Shown here piece after piece: positions 17,635 to 27,729 of a stretch of 64,000 nucleotides of DNA. How positions within the stretch are numbered: position 1 is the first letter of the stretch; the number at the start of each line of letters is the position of its first letter. This DNA is from Sphingorhabdus_B arenilitoris (lineage in GTDB: Bacteria; Pseudomonadota; Alphaproteobacteria; Sphingomonadales; Sphingomonadaceae). Position numbers and translations under genes: made by a program. A model generated the notes under the pieces. The model ran no database searches and was not told the origin of the DNA. It worked only from the letters and a program-made list of their open reading frames with translations. The stretch covers positions 28,733 to 92,732 of the forward strand of contig NZ_JBHSDH010000011.1 of the NCBI RefSeq assembly GCF_042651485.1, in the 5' to 3' direction.

Positions 17635-18545
17635 TCCGGAGCCTCTGCCGCTTCGCCCGGCGCCATAGGTTGGTCACCCGGGATGGCCAGCGTTTCCATC
17701 GCTTCCTGCTCATAAATCGGCAGAACCATGGCATAGGGCGTGAAAGCAGGGTTGGCGAGCGGGCGGGCCAATGCGCCATCGGGGATAATCTTTACCACTT
17801 TGGCATAGGGGATATTGGGTCGAAACAGGCCGCCATTACCAGAAGTGACAACTATATCACCAATTTTGAATGGGTTAATGCCTAGGTTGACCGGCCGGAT
17901 CATGACCATGCCATTGGCGGTTCCTTCGCCTGATGCAGCTATGCCATCGGCGATCCGCATGACCGGAACCGGACTGCCCGCATCGGTGATCAACAGAACG
18001 CGCGCAGTCGTCGGGCCAACCTCAACAATCCGGCCGATCAGCCCTTCGGGACCGCGCACCGGCTGTCCGGTTTCGATGCCGTAATTTGCGCCGATGGATA
18101 AGGTCGCAAGGCGCCTGCTGCTGCTCGCGCTGCTGCTAATCAGCCGGCCAATGGCGATATGGCCCGTCTCCGTCTCTTTCAGCTGCAACAGAGCGCGCAG
18201 CCGTTTATTCTCAAGCTTCACCGCCCGCGCTTCGATAATCTTGGTGCGGTTTGCCTTTACCTCTTTTGTCAGTGCAGCATTTTTTGATGCAGCGTCAAAA
18301 TAAGCAGATGTGTTGCTGCCCAGATCGTTGACCGACCGGCGCAGACTATCGAACACGCGGGCAACCGGCGCAGTCACCTCTGTGCCGATTTTACGCAGCG
18401 CGGCAAATCCGGTCGGGTCAATGACCGAAATGACGAGCAATAGGCCCGCAAAAACCGCGCCCGCAATCGTCAGCACATAGGCCGCGAACAGGCTATATTG
18501 CGCTTTACGGGAAAAACCCGAAGGCCGGTTTTTGGACGGCGCCAT
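17631..18545 (-). CDS. mreC: Cell shape-determining protein MreC
   Basis: MreC bridges the cytoplasmic MreB filaments to the periplasmic wall synthases. The 304-residue protein has one N-terminal membrane segment after a basic start, a coiled-coil region (about residues 80-120, rich in K/E/L), and the C-terminal beta domain with SSSSRRLATLSIGANYGIE and VTSGNGGLFRPNIPYAKV. A Pro/Ala/Glu tail ends it. It lies 15 bp after mreB and overlaps mreD. Confidence 0.93.
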   Translation of the reverse strand: MAPSKNRPSGFSRKAQYSLFAAYVLTIAGAVFAGLLLVISVIDPTGFAALRKIGTEVTAPVARVFDSLRRSVNDLGSNTSAYFDAASKNAALTKEVKANRTKIIEARAVKLENKRLRALLQLKETETGHIAIGRLISSSASSSRRLATLSIGANYGIETGQPVRGPEGLIGRIVEVGPTTARVLLITDAGSPVPVMRIADGIAASGEGTANGMVMIRPVNLGINPFKIGDIVVTSGNGGLFRPNIPYAKVVKIIPDGALARPLANPAFTPYAMVLPIYEQEAMETLAIPGDQPMAPGEAAEAPE

Positions 18546-18560
18546 GGGGCGCAGCGCCGG

Positions 18561-19598
18561 TTAAGCGGTCAGCAGGACGCCCCGGAAGACTTCGTCTTCC
18601 ATCGCCCTGCCGGTGCCAATGGCTACGCAGGTAAGCGGGTCCTCGGCGACCGTCACCGGCAGCCCCGTTTCATCACGCATAAATTCGTCTAGGCCTGCCA
18701 TCAACGCGCCGCCGCCGGTCAGGACGATGCCTTGGTCAACAATATCTGCGGCCAGTTCAGGCGCAGTATTTTCGAGCGCAATCCGCACACCTTCTATAAT
18801 CGTGCCAATCGGCTCGCTTAGTGCTTCAGCGATTTGACCTTGGTTGATCGAAATCTCTTTGGGCACGCCATTTACAAGGTCGCGGCCTTTGATGTGAATG
18901 GTATGGCCAATGCCGTCGGCCGGTGCCTGCGCGGTGCCAAAATCCTTCTTGATCCGTTCAGCAGTCGATTCTCCGATCAGCAGATTGTGGTGGCGGCGGA
19001 CATAAGACACGATGGCTTCGTCCATCTTGTCCCCGCCGGTGCGGACCGACGTGGTATAGGCCAAGCCGCGCAGCGATAGGACGGCAACCTCGGTTGTGCC
19101 CCCGCCAATATCGACCACCATCGAACCAATGGGTTCCGTAACCGGCATATCCGCGCCAATAGCCGCAGCCATCGGCTCTTCGATCAGGAACACTTCCGAT
19201 GCGCCGGCATTGGATGCGGCATCGCGAATGGCGCGGCGTTCCACGCTGGTCGATCCCGATGGAACACAAATGACAATTTCGGGATAACTGAACATCCGGC
19301 GTTTGCCGTGCACTTTGTGGATGAAGTGCTTGATCATCTGCTCAGCCACGTCAATATCGGCAATCACCCCGTCGCGAAGGGGGCGGATGGCTTCGATGCT
19401 GTCTGGGGTTTTACCCATCATCAGCTTCGCATCATCGCCCACAGCTTTTACCCGCTTAATCCCGTTCAGCGTCTCAATCGCAACAACGCTCGGCTCATTC
19501 AAAACAATTCCCTGGCCGCGGACATAAACGACCGTGTTGGCGGTGCCGAGGTCGATTGCCATATCTTGGGAAGCAAAGCGGAAAAACTTATTAAACAT
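18561..19598 (-). CDS. mreB: Rod shape-determining actin homologue MreB
   Basis: MreB is the bacterial actin that positions the elongation machinery. The protein has 345 residues from ATG 19598 (MFNKFFRFASQDMAIDLGT); the longer frame to 19652 adds a non-homologous leader. Actin-fold ATP-binding motifs are visible: DLGTANTVVYVRG (phosphate 1), VVDIGGGTTEVAVL (phosphate 2) and GIVLTGGGALM (adenosine). It heads the minus-strand rod operon, and its promoter should lie in the 187-bp gap shared with divergent mutL. Confidence 0.97.
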   Translation of the reverse strand: MFNKFFRFASQDMAIDLGTANTVVYVRGQGIVLNEPSVVAIETLNGIKRVKAVGDDAKLMMGKTPDSIEAIRPLRDGVIADIDVAEQMIKHFIHKVHGKRRMFSYPEIVICVPSGSTSVERRAIRDAASNAGASEVFLIEEPMAAAIGADMPVTEPIGSMVVDIGGGTTEVAVLSLRGLAYTTSVRTGGDKMDEAIVSYVRRHHNLLIGESTAERIKKDFGTAQAPADGIGHTIHIKGRDLVNGVPKEISINQGQIAEALSEPIGTIIEGVRIALENTAPELAADIVDQGIVLTGGGALMAGLDEFMRDETGLPVTVAEDPLTCVAIGTGRAMEDEVFRGVLLTA

Positions 19599-19785
19599 AT
19601 ATAATCCATCAATTTTTGCAGGAGCGGGCGGCCCCTGTCTAGACTTGGTCAAATTAAGCGCCGTCCAATCGCGCTGTCCTAGCGGAAATTGCTGTTTTTC
19701 GAAACAGATATTTGTCGGATCAAACCTAGCAGGACAGGGCGATTAGGAGTCGCTTGCGACGCCCACTTGGGTTAGGATTAACGAT

Positions 19786-21633
19786 ATGTCAATAAGAAGA
19801 CTCCCCGAGATACTCATCAACCGCATCGCAGCCGGTGAAGTGGTGGAAAGACCGGCCAGTGCGTTAAAGGAACTGATCGAAAATTCAATCGATTCTGGTG
19901 CCGCAAATATCGCAATCCGGCTGTCTGCCGGCGGTTTGGACCTGATTGAGGTGATCGACGATGGCTGCGGTATGCGCAGCGACGACATAGCGCTGGCTCT
20001 GGAACGCCATGCGACCTCGAAATTGCCCGACGAGGCGATTGAGCTGGTTGAAACATTGGGCTTTCGCGGTGAGGCCTTGCCCTCCATTGCCAGCGTGTCG
20101 ATGATGACCATCGAAAGCCGGGTGCGCGGTCAAGATGGCTGGCGGCGGGTGGTTGATCACGGCGTCTTGGCACAGGAAGGACCATCGGCAATCCCGCCGG
20201 GGACAAAGATACGGGTAGAAAATCTGTTCGCCAAAATCCCGGCGCGGCGCAAATTTTTACGCTCGGCGCGCAGCGAATATGGCGCGGCGATGGATGTGGT
20301 GAAGCGGCTGGCCATGTCGCGTCCTGATATTGGTTTTACCGTGGAGCATGATGGCAGGCGGGCGTTGCAGGTGCAGGGCGATATGGACCGCCCATCGCGG
20401 GTCGCGGCGCTGACATCGAAGGATTTGGCGGATAACAGCGTTGCGCTCGACTATGAACGCGAAGGCGTCAGGCTGGGCGGGATTGCCAGCGTGCCGACAT
20501 TTAATCGCGGCATTGCCGATCATCAATTTCTGTTCGTGAATGGTCGCCCGGTGAAGGACCGGCTGCTGATCGGTGCGGTGCGCGGCGCCTATGCCGAAAT
20601 GCTCGCGCGTGACCGGCATGCGGTTGTCGCGCTATTCCTTGACCTGCCGCCAAGCGAGGTTGATGTGAATGTCCACCCAGCGAAGACCGAGGTGCGTTTT
20701 CGTGAGCCCAATTTGATCCGAGGCATGATTGTATCGGGCCTGCGCCACGCGCTCGACCAATCCGGTTTCCGCAGCGTGCAGCGCGCCGCCGAGGTCAATT
20801 GGCAGCGCGAGGAAATTGCAGCTATCCCGGACCCGCAAGGCAATATTTTTACGCCGCAGGGACAGGTGCCGCATCCGGCCTATGAACCCTCTGGCCACTA
20901 TCAATCGCGCCCGCCAAGCGGGGTTTTTTCGTCGCTTGCCGAAAGCCGCAGCAGCTTCGCCGATATGGGCCGGATAACAGGCGAAGACCTCGCCCCGTTG
21001 ATGGGCCGCGCCGCCGAAGCGCATGAGGCTGTGCCCGAAAGCAAGCGCCATCCTCTAGGTATCGCGCGGGGGCAGGTGGCCAACACCTATATTGTGGCGG
21101 AGGCCGAGGACGGGCTCGTTATCGTGGATCAGCACGCCGCGCATGAAAGGCTGGTGCTTGAACGGATGCGCCGAGCCATGGCGCAGGCGGGCGGCGCAGT
21201 GCCGTCGCAGGCATTGTTAATGCCGCAAGTTGTCGAACTGGACGAGCCTGCCTGCGACCGGCTTGAGGCGCGGGCGGAGGAACTGTCTGACTTCGGGCTG
21301 GATATTGAACGCTTTGGCCCGGCTGCGATACTCGTGCGCGCTACTCCAGCTGTGCTGGGCGGGGGTGATGTCCGCGCGCTGATTGAGGATCTCGCCGATG
21401 ACTTGGCGGCCTATGACGAGGCATTGTCGCTGAAAGAGCGGATCGACTTGGTCGCTTCCACCATGGCATGCCATGGCAGCGTACGGGCTGGGCGGGTGCT
21501 CCGCGTGGATGAGATGAATGCCCTTTTGCGCGAAATGGAGGTCACGCCGCATTCAGGCCAGTGCAATCACGGGCGGCCTACATGGGTGAAACTCGCGCTG
21601 GGCGATGTGGAGAAATTGTTCGGGAGGAAATGA
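19786..21633 (+). CDS. mutL: DNA mismatch repair protein MutL
   Basis: MutL is the GHKL ATPase that couples mismatch recognition by MutS to strand incision. The 615-residue protein shows the family motifs INRIAAGEVVERPASALKEL, ELIENSIDSGA, DDGCGM and LGFRGEALPSIASV in the N-terminal ATPase, and a C-terminal dimerisation domain with VVDQHAAHERL and HSGQCNHGRPT. A QHAAHER-type motif and a CxHGRP-like motif resemble the endonuclease site of MutL proteins in bacteria lacking MutH. It is divergent from mreB. Confidence 0.96.
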   Translation: MSIRRLPEILINRIAAGEVVERPASALKELIENSIDSGAANIAIRLSAGGLDLIEVIDDGCGMRSDDIALALERHATSKLPDEAIELVETLGFRGEALPSIASVSMMTIESRVRGQDGWRRVVDHGVLAQEGPSAIPPGTKIRVENLFAKIPARRKFLRSARSEYGAAMDVVKRLAMSRPDIGFTVEHDGRRALQVQGDMDRPSRVAALTSKDLADNSVALDYEREGVRLGGIASVPTFNRGIADHQFLFVNGRPVKDRLLIGAVRGAYAEMLARDRHAVVALFLDLPPSEVDVNVHPAKTEVRFREPNLIRGMIVSGLRHALDQSGFRSVQRAAEVNWQREEIAAIPDPQGNIFTPQGQVPHPAYEPSGHYQSRPPSGVFSSLAESRSSFADMGRITGEDLAPLMGRAAEAHEAVPESKRHPLGIARGQVANTYIVAEAEDGLVIVDQHAAHERLVLERMRRAMAQAGGAVPSQALLMPQVVELDEPACDRLEARAEELSDFGLDIERFGPAAILVRATPAVLGGGDVRALIEDLADDLAAYDEALSLKERIDLVASTMACHGSVRAGRVLRVDEMNALLREMEVTPHSGQCNHGRPTWVKLALGDVEKLFGRK

Positions 21634-21675
21634 GCCTGTCTGGTTCTAGGACGCATTGCGCCATTACACGCAATG

Positions 21676-23154
21676 CTATTTGGATTTAAGCAGATTTAAT
21701 GCTGTCTCCATAATCACATCGCGTCCATTTGCTATATCCGCTGGCTTTGTTTTGACCAAGAAATCCGGCTCAATCCCTTTATCTGGCGCCCGATTTTTGG
21801 GGAAAAAGCCAATTAAAGGCAAATCAAATTCTAATCCAGATGCAGGCAATCTCACAAAGAAGAACCGGCCGCCATTGATCCCGCGCTGATTACCGCCGGT
21901 CGGCTCACCCACCAGCGTCGCAAAACCCGCTCCCTTGCAAAGGGAGGAAAAGCGGAAAGTGGCAGAGCTGTTTTGCGGCCCGGTGAGTATTATCATCGGC
22001 GCAACAATACGCGGGCCGCGCGGTGCAATGCGTGTCTCTTCCTGGCTCCGCGCCAACGCAAAAAGCCGTGTGTCATGGGGCGTAGCGCCTTCGCCCAATG
22101 TCCTGAAGCTGTCATCCCATGTGTCGAGATAAGGATCGATTGCCTTGGGCGTTGTTCGGTAGCTAACGAGCTTTATCTCGTCGGTCAATGGCACATTGTT
22201 CTTCGCAAAGCGGGCGATCAATTCATCGCCACAATCTTCGCCGCCTTCGTTAGCGCGGATATCAACAATCAATCCGCGCGCATTTTCAAGCGTGTTCAGC
22301 CGATCGTTCAACCATGCCCGCCAATCCCAGTTACTGTTATACGTTCCCCAATCATTCATCGTCAAAACCGCAATGCCGTCTGGCCGCATGTCCCATTGCC
22401 ATAACGGTTCATCAGCCTTCACCGCTTTTGATCGGCGATATGATTGCCGGTCCTCATATGAAATCGCGGGTATCATCGCTATTTTTCGTTGGCCTGCGGG
22501 CAATAGCATGTCAATTTCATGCATCCCGTTGGCGGGCGCGCCGTAAATCAGCCCGTGAAAAACATCGAATGTTTCAAAATCTTCATATCCAGAAATGGAT
22601 AATAATGCCCGGCGTTTGGCATCATTATGTCCATCAGCCCGCACATAGGGCAGGAGTGCGGCCAGTATCTTTTTCGAAGGCACGCCGTTAATGCGCAGCA
22701 CCTGCGTTCCAGGCTGTAAGGCAATGCCGCTGCCATGATCGGCGGTAACCACCATCGCGGATTCGATCCATTGGAACGCAAAAGGCAGACGCGTCTTTCG
22801 TTTGAACAGCTCCGTTTGAACAGCTTCGCTTTGATTGTAAAAATTGGCGTAGCTATGCCCGCAGCGGATGCTGGCAAGGAAGCGGGAAAGGGCAAGATAG
22901 CGTTGAGCCAGATCGGGTGCATTGACAAAACTGCGTTCCAGCGCCTTTATGCCTGCATCGGCTTGCCGCGGTGAAAGATAACGATAAAGACCGGGGTGGA
23001 GCGCGGTAAGCGCCTCGCGCAAAATTGTTATGTCATCCGCATATGTTTTGGCATTTGTTGGCGCTTCTGCGAATAATTTTTGTCCTGTTCCCCCCATGCC
23101 CAGTATAGCAGCGGAGCAACCCAAATGAACCACAGATCGTCTTGTTAGCATCAT
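21676..23154 (-). CDS. S41-family (C-terminal processing-like) peptidase, exported
   Basis: The 492-residue protein has a signal-like N-terminus (LTRRSVVHLGCSAAILGMGG) with a twin arginine. A helical N-terminal domain is followed by an S41 tail-specific protease-like core with ARGLIVDIRANEGGEDCGD and MIILTGPQNSSATFRFSSL, where the first serine of the SSA stretch is the likely nucleophile. GEPTGGNQRGINGG follows. It is probably periplasmic; the substrate is unknown. It is a single gene, convergent with mutL. Confidence 0.8.
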   Translation of the reverse strand: MMLTRRSVVHLGCSAAILGMGGTGQKLFAEAPTNAKTYADDITILREALTALHPGLYRYLSPRQADAGIKALERSFVNAPDLAQRYLALSRFLASIRCGHSYANFYNQSEAVQTELFKRKTRLPFAFQWIESAMVVTADHGSGIALQPGTQVLRINGVPSKKILAALLPYVRADGHNDAKRRALLSISGYEDFETFDVFHGLIYGAPANGMHEIDMLLPAGQRKIAMIPAISYEDRQSYRRSKAVKADEPLWQWDMRPDGIAVLTMNDWGTYNSNWDWRAWLNDRLNTLENARGLIVDIRANEGGEDCGDELIARFAKNNVPLTDEIKLVSYRTTPKAIDPYLDTWDDSFRTLGEGATPHDTRLFALARSQEETRIAPRGPRIVAPMIILTGPQNSSATFRFSSLCKGAGFATLVGEPTGGNQRGINGGRFFFVRLPASGLEFDLPLIGFFPKNRAPDKGIEPDFLVKTKPADIANGRDVIMETALNLLKSK

Positions 23155-23218
23155 AGACTATAGCTTTCTTGCTGGCTGATCCCTGCCATGGATTCCTTAC
23201 GCCAGCGCTATTTAAGCA

Positions 23219-23329
23219 TTATTTTCCGCCAGGTTGCAACGTCTGAATTCTGCCATCATCGTTAAAGGTCAATTCCGGCACCCTCACATGGCGCAGAGGA
23301 CCCTGCCCAGGCAATTGGCTGAAGCGATC
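23219..23329 (-). pseudogene. C-terminal remnant of a GH43-like gene
   Basis: The reverse strand encodes about 30 residues ending in RIQTLQPGGK and a stop. This parallels the C-terminus of the GH43 protein at 25372-26475: LPGQGPLRHVRVPELTFND here versus LSGKTHLRNVKVAPLEFDE there, then RIQTLQPGGK versus QIRTLDPGGK. Nothing upstream continues the homology, because kup lies there instead. It is best read as a decayed paralogue left when kup or its flank was rearranged. Confidence 0.65.
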
Positions 23330-23369
23330 GCTAAGCGATGTTGAGAAATTATTTCGACGTAAATACCAG

Positions 23370-25250
23370 CTAGATTTCAACCTGCGCGCCCATTTCGACC
23401 ACTCGGTTGGGCGGGATGCGGAAAAATATCGTGGCCCGGCCGGCATTGCGGTTCAGAAACGCGAAAATGCTGTTGCTGATTTTGCGGATTAAGCTGCCTT
23501 TTGATTTGAATGTGATTGTTTCACGGCCGAGGTAATAGCTGGCTTGCGCTGGATCGATATCCAGCCCCATGGGCTTACACTGACGCAACCGGCGGGGCAC
23601 GTCGATGCGTTCGTTAAATCCATAATTGAATGTCACGCGGTGGAAATTAGGGCCGAGTTTTTCCACAGATATTTTCTGATCCTGCTTGATCCGGCCGGTC
23701 GGTAACACTTCGACATGGAGCAGCACTACATTTTCGTGCAGCGCCTTATTATGTTTCAAATGATGGAGCAGGGCGGTCGGAACGCCGTCGCTCAACGAAG
23801 TTAGGAATATGGCCGTGCCCGGTGTGCGCAGGATCGAGCTTTTCGGTAAACGATCCACAAATGTTTGTGCCGGCATCAAATCTGCCTGCGTTGCGCTGCG
23901 CAGCCGCAGCCGCCCGCTTGCCCAGATGCTCATCAAAGCAAATATCGACAGCGCCACAATGACCGGGAACCAGCCGCCGTCGAAGAATTTGACGAGGTTC
24001 GCGCCCAGATAGATAATATCGAGCGGCAGGAAAATCAGCGCCAAGAGAGCCAGCAATGGCCGCCGCCAGCCCCAACCATACAGCACCACGAGCACGATCA
24101 CCGTGGTGATCACCATATCCAGCGCGATGGCGATACCATAGGCCGCAGCCAAATTGCCCGATGACCGGAACATCAACACTAACAGCACCGTCGCAACCAA
24201 CAGCATCCAGTTTACCAGCGGGATGTAAATCTGGCCAAAGGCTTGCCCATCCGTTTGCACAACCTGCATCCTTGGCAATTGGCCGAGCTGCATGGCCTGC
24301 CGCGTTAGCGAGAATACCCCAGAAATCACGGCTTGCGACGCCACACTTGCGGCCAATGTAGCCAACACGATTAGCGGGATCAGCGCCCATTCGGGGGCGA
24401 GGTGGTAAAAGGGATTGGCGACCTCGGCAGCGTTGGACAGCACCAATCCGCCTTGGCCAAAATAGTTAAGCAGCAGCGCGGGCAAGACGAGGAAGAACCA
24501 CGCCCGGCGGATGGCAGGGGCGCCGAAATGTCCCATATCAGCATAAAGCGTCTCACCGCCTGTCACCACCAGGAATACCGTGCCCAGAACGAGTAAAGCG
24601 GTGCCCGGCTCGCTGAACAGGAAGGCGAGGGCATAATGCGGACTGAGCGCCACCAACACGCCGGGATTCAAGAAAATGCCGCGTATCCCCAGTAGCGCCA
24701 ACGTGGAGAACCAAATGAGCAGTAATGGCCCAAATACTTTACCGATTTTACCGGTGCCAAAACGCTGTATAGAAAATAGCCCAATGATGATGCCGATAGT
24801 AATCGGGATGATAAAGGGTTCAAACCGGTTGCTGACCAGTTCCAGACCCTCAATCGCGCCCAATACTGTGATAGCAGGCGTGATTGCGCCATCACCATAT
24901 AGCAGTGCAGAGCCGAATAGCCCCGCGATAATCAGCCATTTTTTGAAATTGCTATTATCGTCGCTCTTCTTTTTCAGCAGCGATACGAGCGCAATGATCC
25001 CGCCTTCGCCGCCATTGTCGGCGCGCATAACAACCATAATATATTTTATGGAGATAACGAGGATCAGCGACCAGGTGATCATCGACAAAACGCCGAACAC
25101 ATGGAACGGACTTACTTCCAAATGCGCATGACCCAAAAAACTTTCCCGGAAAGCATATAGCGGGCTGGTTCCAATATCGCCAAATACAATGCCAAGCGCA
25201 CCCAAGGTAAGCGGTATTGTTTTTTGGTCTTTTTCGGTATGTTGGCTCAA
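23370..25250 (-). CDS. kup: Kup-family potassium uptake protein
   Basis: Kup is a proton-coupled low-affinity K+ transporter of the inner membrane. The 626-residue protein has about twelve hydrophobic segments, with family-typical stretches FGDIGTSPLYAFRE, ADNGGEGGIIALVSLL, YGDGAITPAITVLGAIEGL and GGETLYADMGHFG. A soluble C-terminal domain follows (VDRLPKSSILRTPGTAIFLTS). It is a single gene flanked by GH43-related sequence on both sides. Confidence 0.95.
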   Translation of the reverse strand: MSQHTEKDQKTIPLTLGALGIVFGDIGTSPLYAFRESFLGHAHLEVSPFHVFGVLSMITWSLILVISIKYIMVVMRADNGGEGGIIALVSLLKKKSDDNSNFKKWLIIAGLFGSALLYGDGAITPAITVLGAIEGLELVSNRFEPFIIPITIGIIIGLFSIQRFGTGKIGKVFGPLLLIWFSTLALLGIRGIFLNPGVLVALSPHYALAFLFSEPGTALLVLGTVFLVVTGGETLYADMGHFGAPAIRRAWFFLVLPALLLNYFGQGGLVLSNAAEVANPFYHLAPEWALIPLIVLATLAASVASQAVISGVFSLTRQAMQLGQLPRMQVVQTDGQAFGQIYIPLVNWMLLVATVLLVLMFRSSGNLAAAYGIAIALDMVITTVIVLVVLYGWGWRRPLLALLALIFLPLDIIYLGANLVKFFDGGWFPVIVALSIFALMSIWASGRLRLRSATQADLMPAQTFVDRLPKSSILRTPGTAIFLTSLSDGVPTALLHHLKHNKALHENVVLLHVEVLPTGRIKQDQKISVEKLGPNFHRVTFNYGFNERIDVPRRLRQCKPMGLDIDPAQASYYLGRETITFKSKGSLIRKISNSIFAFLNRNAGRATIFFRIPPNRVVEMGAQVEI

Positions 25251-25371
25251 AATATCATGATCCTGCGGCGGACCACTGCACCGAGTCGTCCAAAGAGGGG
25301 CGCTTTATCGCTATTTTTAATCTTGGGAAATAGATAAAAACCGCCCCCTGCGCGAAGTGCCCAGTGCCGCG

Positions 25372-26475
25372 TCATTTACCGCCGGGGTCCAACGTCCGAA
25401 TTTGGCCATTTTCATCAAATTCGAGCGGGGCAACTTTCACATTCCGTAAATGGGTTTTTCCCGACAATTGGGTGTCATGATAGAAAAGATACCATTGGCC
25501 GTCATGCTGGGTGATGGAATGATGGGTGGTCCAACCTTCCACTGGCTCCAATATCGTGCCGCGATAGGTAAATGGGCCATAGGGGGACGTGCCCGTGGCA
25601 TAAACAAGATAATGTGTCTCACCGGTGGAATAGGTGAAATAATAGAGGCCATCCCGCTTAAACACCCACGCACCTTCGAAAAAGCGGCGATCCAAATCTC
25701 CGCCAAGCAGCGGCTTGCCGGCTTCATCGGTGATCAATATGTCGCGCGGCGCTTCATCAAATTCCAGCATATCGCCGCGCAGCCGTGCTATTTTGGGAGC
25801 AATGGCCGGGGCACCGGGCTGACCTAGGTCGCTTTCCGATCCATTGGGATCATAGCTGCCGGTGGCCCATTTTTGCAGCTGGCCGCCCCATATGCCGCCA
25901 AAATAGATATAATGCGCACCATCATCATCCCGGAAAACGGCAGGATCAATGGAATAGCTGCCTTTCATCGGCTGCGGCTGCGCTTTGAATGGACCTGTCG
26001 GACTTTTCGACGTCGCCACGCCCAAGCGGAAAATGCCGGATTTGTCCTTTACCGGAGAATAAAGATAATAACTGCCATCCTTATACGCCGCATCGGGTGC
26101 CCACATTTGCCGCCCGGCCCATGGCACATCCTTTATGTCCAGCGCCACGTCATGCAGCGTCACTTTACCGCCGACTTTATACATCGACAGAACGCGGTAA
26201 TCCCGCATGGCAAAATGATTGCCTGCGCCATCCTCTGCAACGCCGGTTTCAATATCATGGCTGGGATAAATATAAATCCGTCCATCATTCCAAACATGGG
26301 CGCTGGGATCGGCGGTGTAAATTTCGGAGATTAGCGGCTGCGCGAGATAATTCCCTTCAGCAGCGGGAGGCGGAGCGGCTTGGGCTATTTGCGAATTTTC
26401 CGCGCTGTAGCTTTGACACGAAGCAAGTAAAAGCCCAATGATAGCGCTACCAAATTTACTCAAACGCCCCGACAT
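25372..26475 (-). CDS. GH43-family glycoside hydrolase, lipoprotein
   Basis: I chose ATG 26475 (MSGRLSKFGSA) because GGAG lies seven bases before it. The lipobox LLASCQS predicts lipid anchoring. The roughly 367-residue protein has the five-bladed GH43 features: DPSAHVWNDGRIYIYPSHD (catalytic base aspartate region), SIDPAVFRDDDGAHYIYFGG and FFEGAWVFKRDGLYYFTYS (acid glutamate region). GH43 enzymes cleave arabinan or xylan side chains, but the substrate is not evident. A paralogous C-terminal remnant lies beyond kup at 23219-23329. Confidence 0.85.
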   Translation of the reverse strand: MSGRLSKFGSAIIGLLLASCQSYSAENSQIAQAAPPPAAEGNYLAQPLISEIYTADPSAHVWNDGRIYIYPSHDIETGVAEDGAGNHFAMRDYRVLSMYKVGGKVTLHDVALDIKDVPWAGRQMWAPDAAYKDGSYYLYSPVKDKSGIFRLGVATSKSPTGPFKAQPQPMKGSYSIDPAVFRDDDGAHYIYFGGIWGGQLQKWATGSYDPNGSESDLGQPGAPAIAPKIARLRGDMLEFDEAPRDILITDEAGKPLLGGDLDRRFFEGAWVFKRDGLYYFTYSTGETHYLVYATGTSPYGPFTYRGTILEPVEGWTTHHSITQHDGQWYLFYHDTQLSGKTHLRNVKVAPLEFDENGQIRTLDPGGK

Positions 26476-26548
26476 TTCAATTCTCCATCTCAATTTTATG
26501 AATGGCAGGCCTCTGACATGGATTATCGCCGCGTGCAATATCCTTTGC

Positions 26549-27211
26549 TCATGCTGCAGTTGCCGTAACCGGGCAACGCGCTGGGCTATTGGCGGGGTCG
26601 CCCTTACCTATTTCGATTAGGCTGTTTGACGTAACCGTCTTGTCCGCATTCAGATCGGCCAGCGTTGTGGCTATGCGATAGGTCCCAGGATTATCGTTTT
26701 CATCAAAAAAGAAAATGTGACTGAAGGTAAACATGGCAAATTCGGGTGTGGGCTTAAAATCGAATATTTGCGGCTCGCCATCACCGCTGTGTAACGTGCC
26801 ATCCGGTCTAAAAAACTGGATCGTTAAAGCTAGCGAGCAGAGGCCGTTTGCCTCTGTCTTGCATCCCTTTGCCGCGTGATAGAGCTCGATCCGGTCATTA
26901 AGCGTCGCAGCCCGCAGGCTTTGTGCCTTTTCAATCAGCATTGCATGCCGATCAAACATGGACTGCTCCTGCCCCTGACAATCCATCGCCATTATTTGCA
27001 TGATGGACAATTCACCATCACTGGCGACTTGGGCAGGGCCCTGTTCCGGATTTTCCCGATCCGCTTCGATATCAAGCACAGGTGGCAGATTTCGTTGCGG
27101 TGCAATCTCGATCGGCAAAGGCGCAGGAGGCGGCAATTCCATGGGATTTTTGGCGAATGCAGGATAAGCTGCCCATAATGTTGCCGCCAAAAATAGACTT
27201 AGATATCTCAT
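26549..27211 (-). CDS. Exported hypothetical protein
   Basis: The 220-residue protein has a clear signal peptide (MRYLSLFLAATLWAAYPAFA). The mature part is Pro-rich at first, then has pairs of cysteines (MDCQGQEQ, KGCKTEANGLCSLAL and a C-terminal RCPVTA) that could form disulfides. FDENDNPGTYRIATTLADLNADKTVTS looks like a beta domain. I do not recognise the family. It overlaps the MaoC gene start-to-stop by 4 bp, so the two are co-transcribed. Confidence 0.7.
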   Translation of the reverse strand: MRYLSLFLAATLWAAYPAFAKNPMELPPPAPLPIEIAPQRNLPPVLDIEADRENPEQGPAQVASDGELSIMQIMAMDCQGQEQSMFDRHAMLIEKAQSLRAATLNDRIELYHAAKGCKTEANGLCSLALTIQFFRPDGTLHSGDGEPQIFDFKPTPEFAMFTFSHIFFFDENDNPGTYRIATTLADLNADKTVTSNSLIEIGKGDPANSPARCPVTATAA

Positions 27212-27666
27212 GCGCTGACTTGTGGATCACGCACCTGAATCAAGCCGTTGCTTTCCATTTCCATAACCAGCTCGTCATGCTGATTATAGACGCGCGTTAC
27301 GCCTTTGAAGATGCCCATTTCGGGCCGGTTCTTGCTCCGCCGTTTAGACAACACTTCGCTCTCACAGCGCAGCGTGTCACCGGGATAGACGGGCTTTTTC
27401 CATTGCAGCCGATCTAGTCCCGGGGAGCCAAGCCCAGCTTGCGCATTCTCTTTCATATTATCGACCATCATCCGCATCGCCATCGCGGCGGTGTGCCATC
27501 CGCTGGCGGACAGCCGCCCAAAATGCGTGGCGGCGGCGGCGGTGTCATCAAGGTGAAAAGGCTGCGGATCATATTTGCTGGCAAAATCGATCACTTCCTC
27601 GCGCGTGACCGGATAGCTGCCAAAGCGGCTGACCTTGCCGATTTCAATATCTTCCCAATATAGCAT
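27208..27666 (-). CDS. MaoC-family dehydratase
   Basis: The 152-residue single hot-dog-fold protein has WEDIEIGKVSRFGSYPVTREEV, then DPQPFHLDD, which carries the hydratase motif with the catalytic Asp and His, and GRLSASGWHTAAM. Relatives hydrate enoyl-CoA esters in fatty-acid or related catabolism. The specific substrate cannot be told. It is the first gene of a pair with the exported hypothetical protein. Confidence 0.88.
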   Translation of the reverse strand: MLYWEDIEIGKVSRFGSYPVTREEVIDFASKYDPQPFHLDDTAAAATHFGRLSASGWHTAAMAMRMMVDNMKENAQAGLGSPGLDRLQWKKPVYPGDTLRCESEVLSKRRSKNRPEMGIFKGVTRVYNQHDELVMEMESNGLIQVRDPQVSA

Positions 27667-27729
27667 GACAATCTCCCTTGCGCTTCAATTGCGCAATAAT
27701 CGCGGGGGCGCAAGGGAGATTAAATTGGG

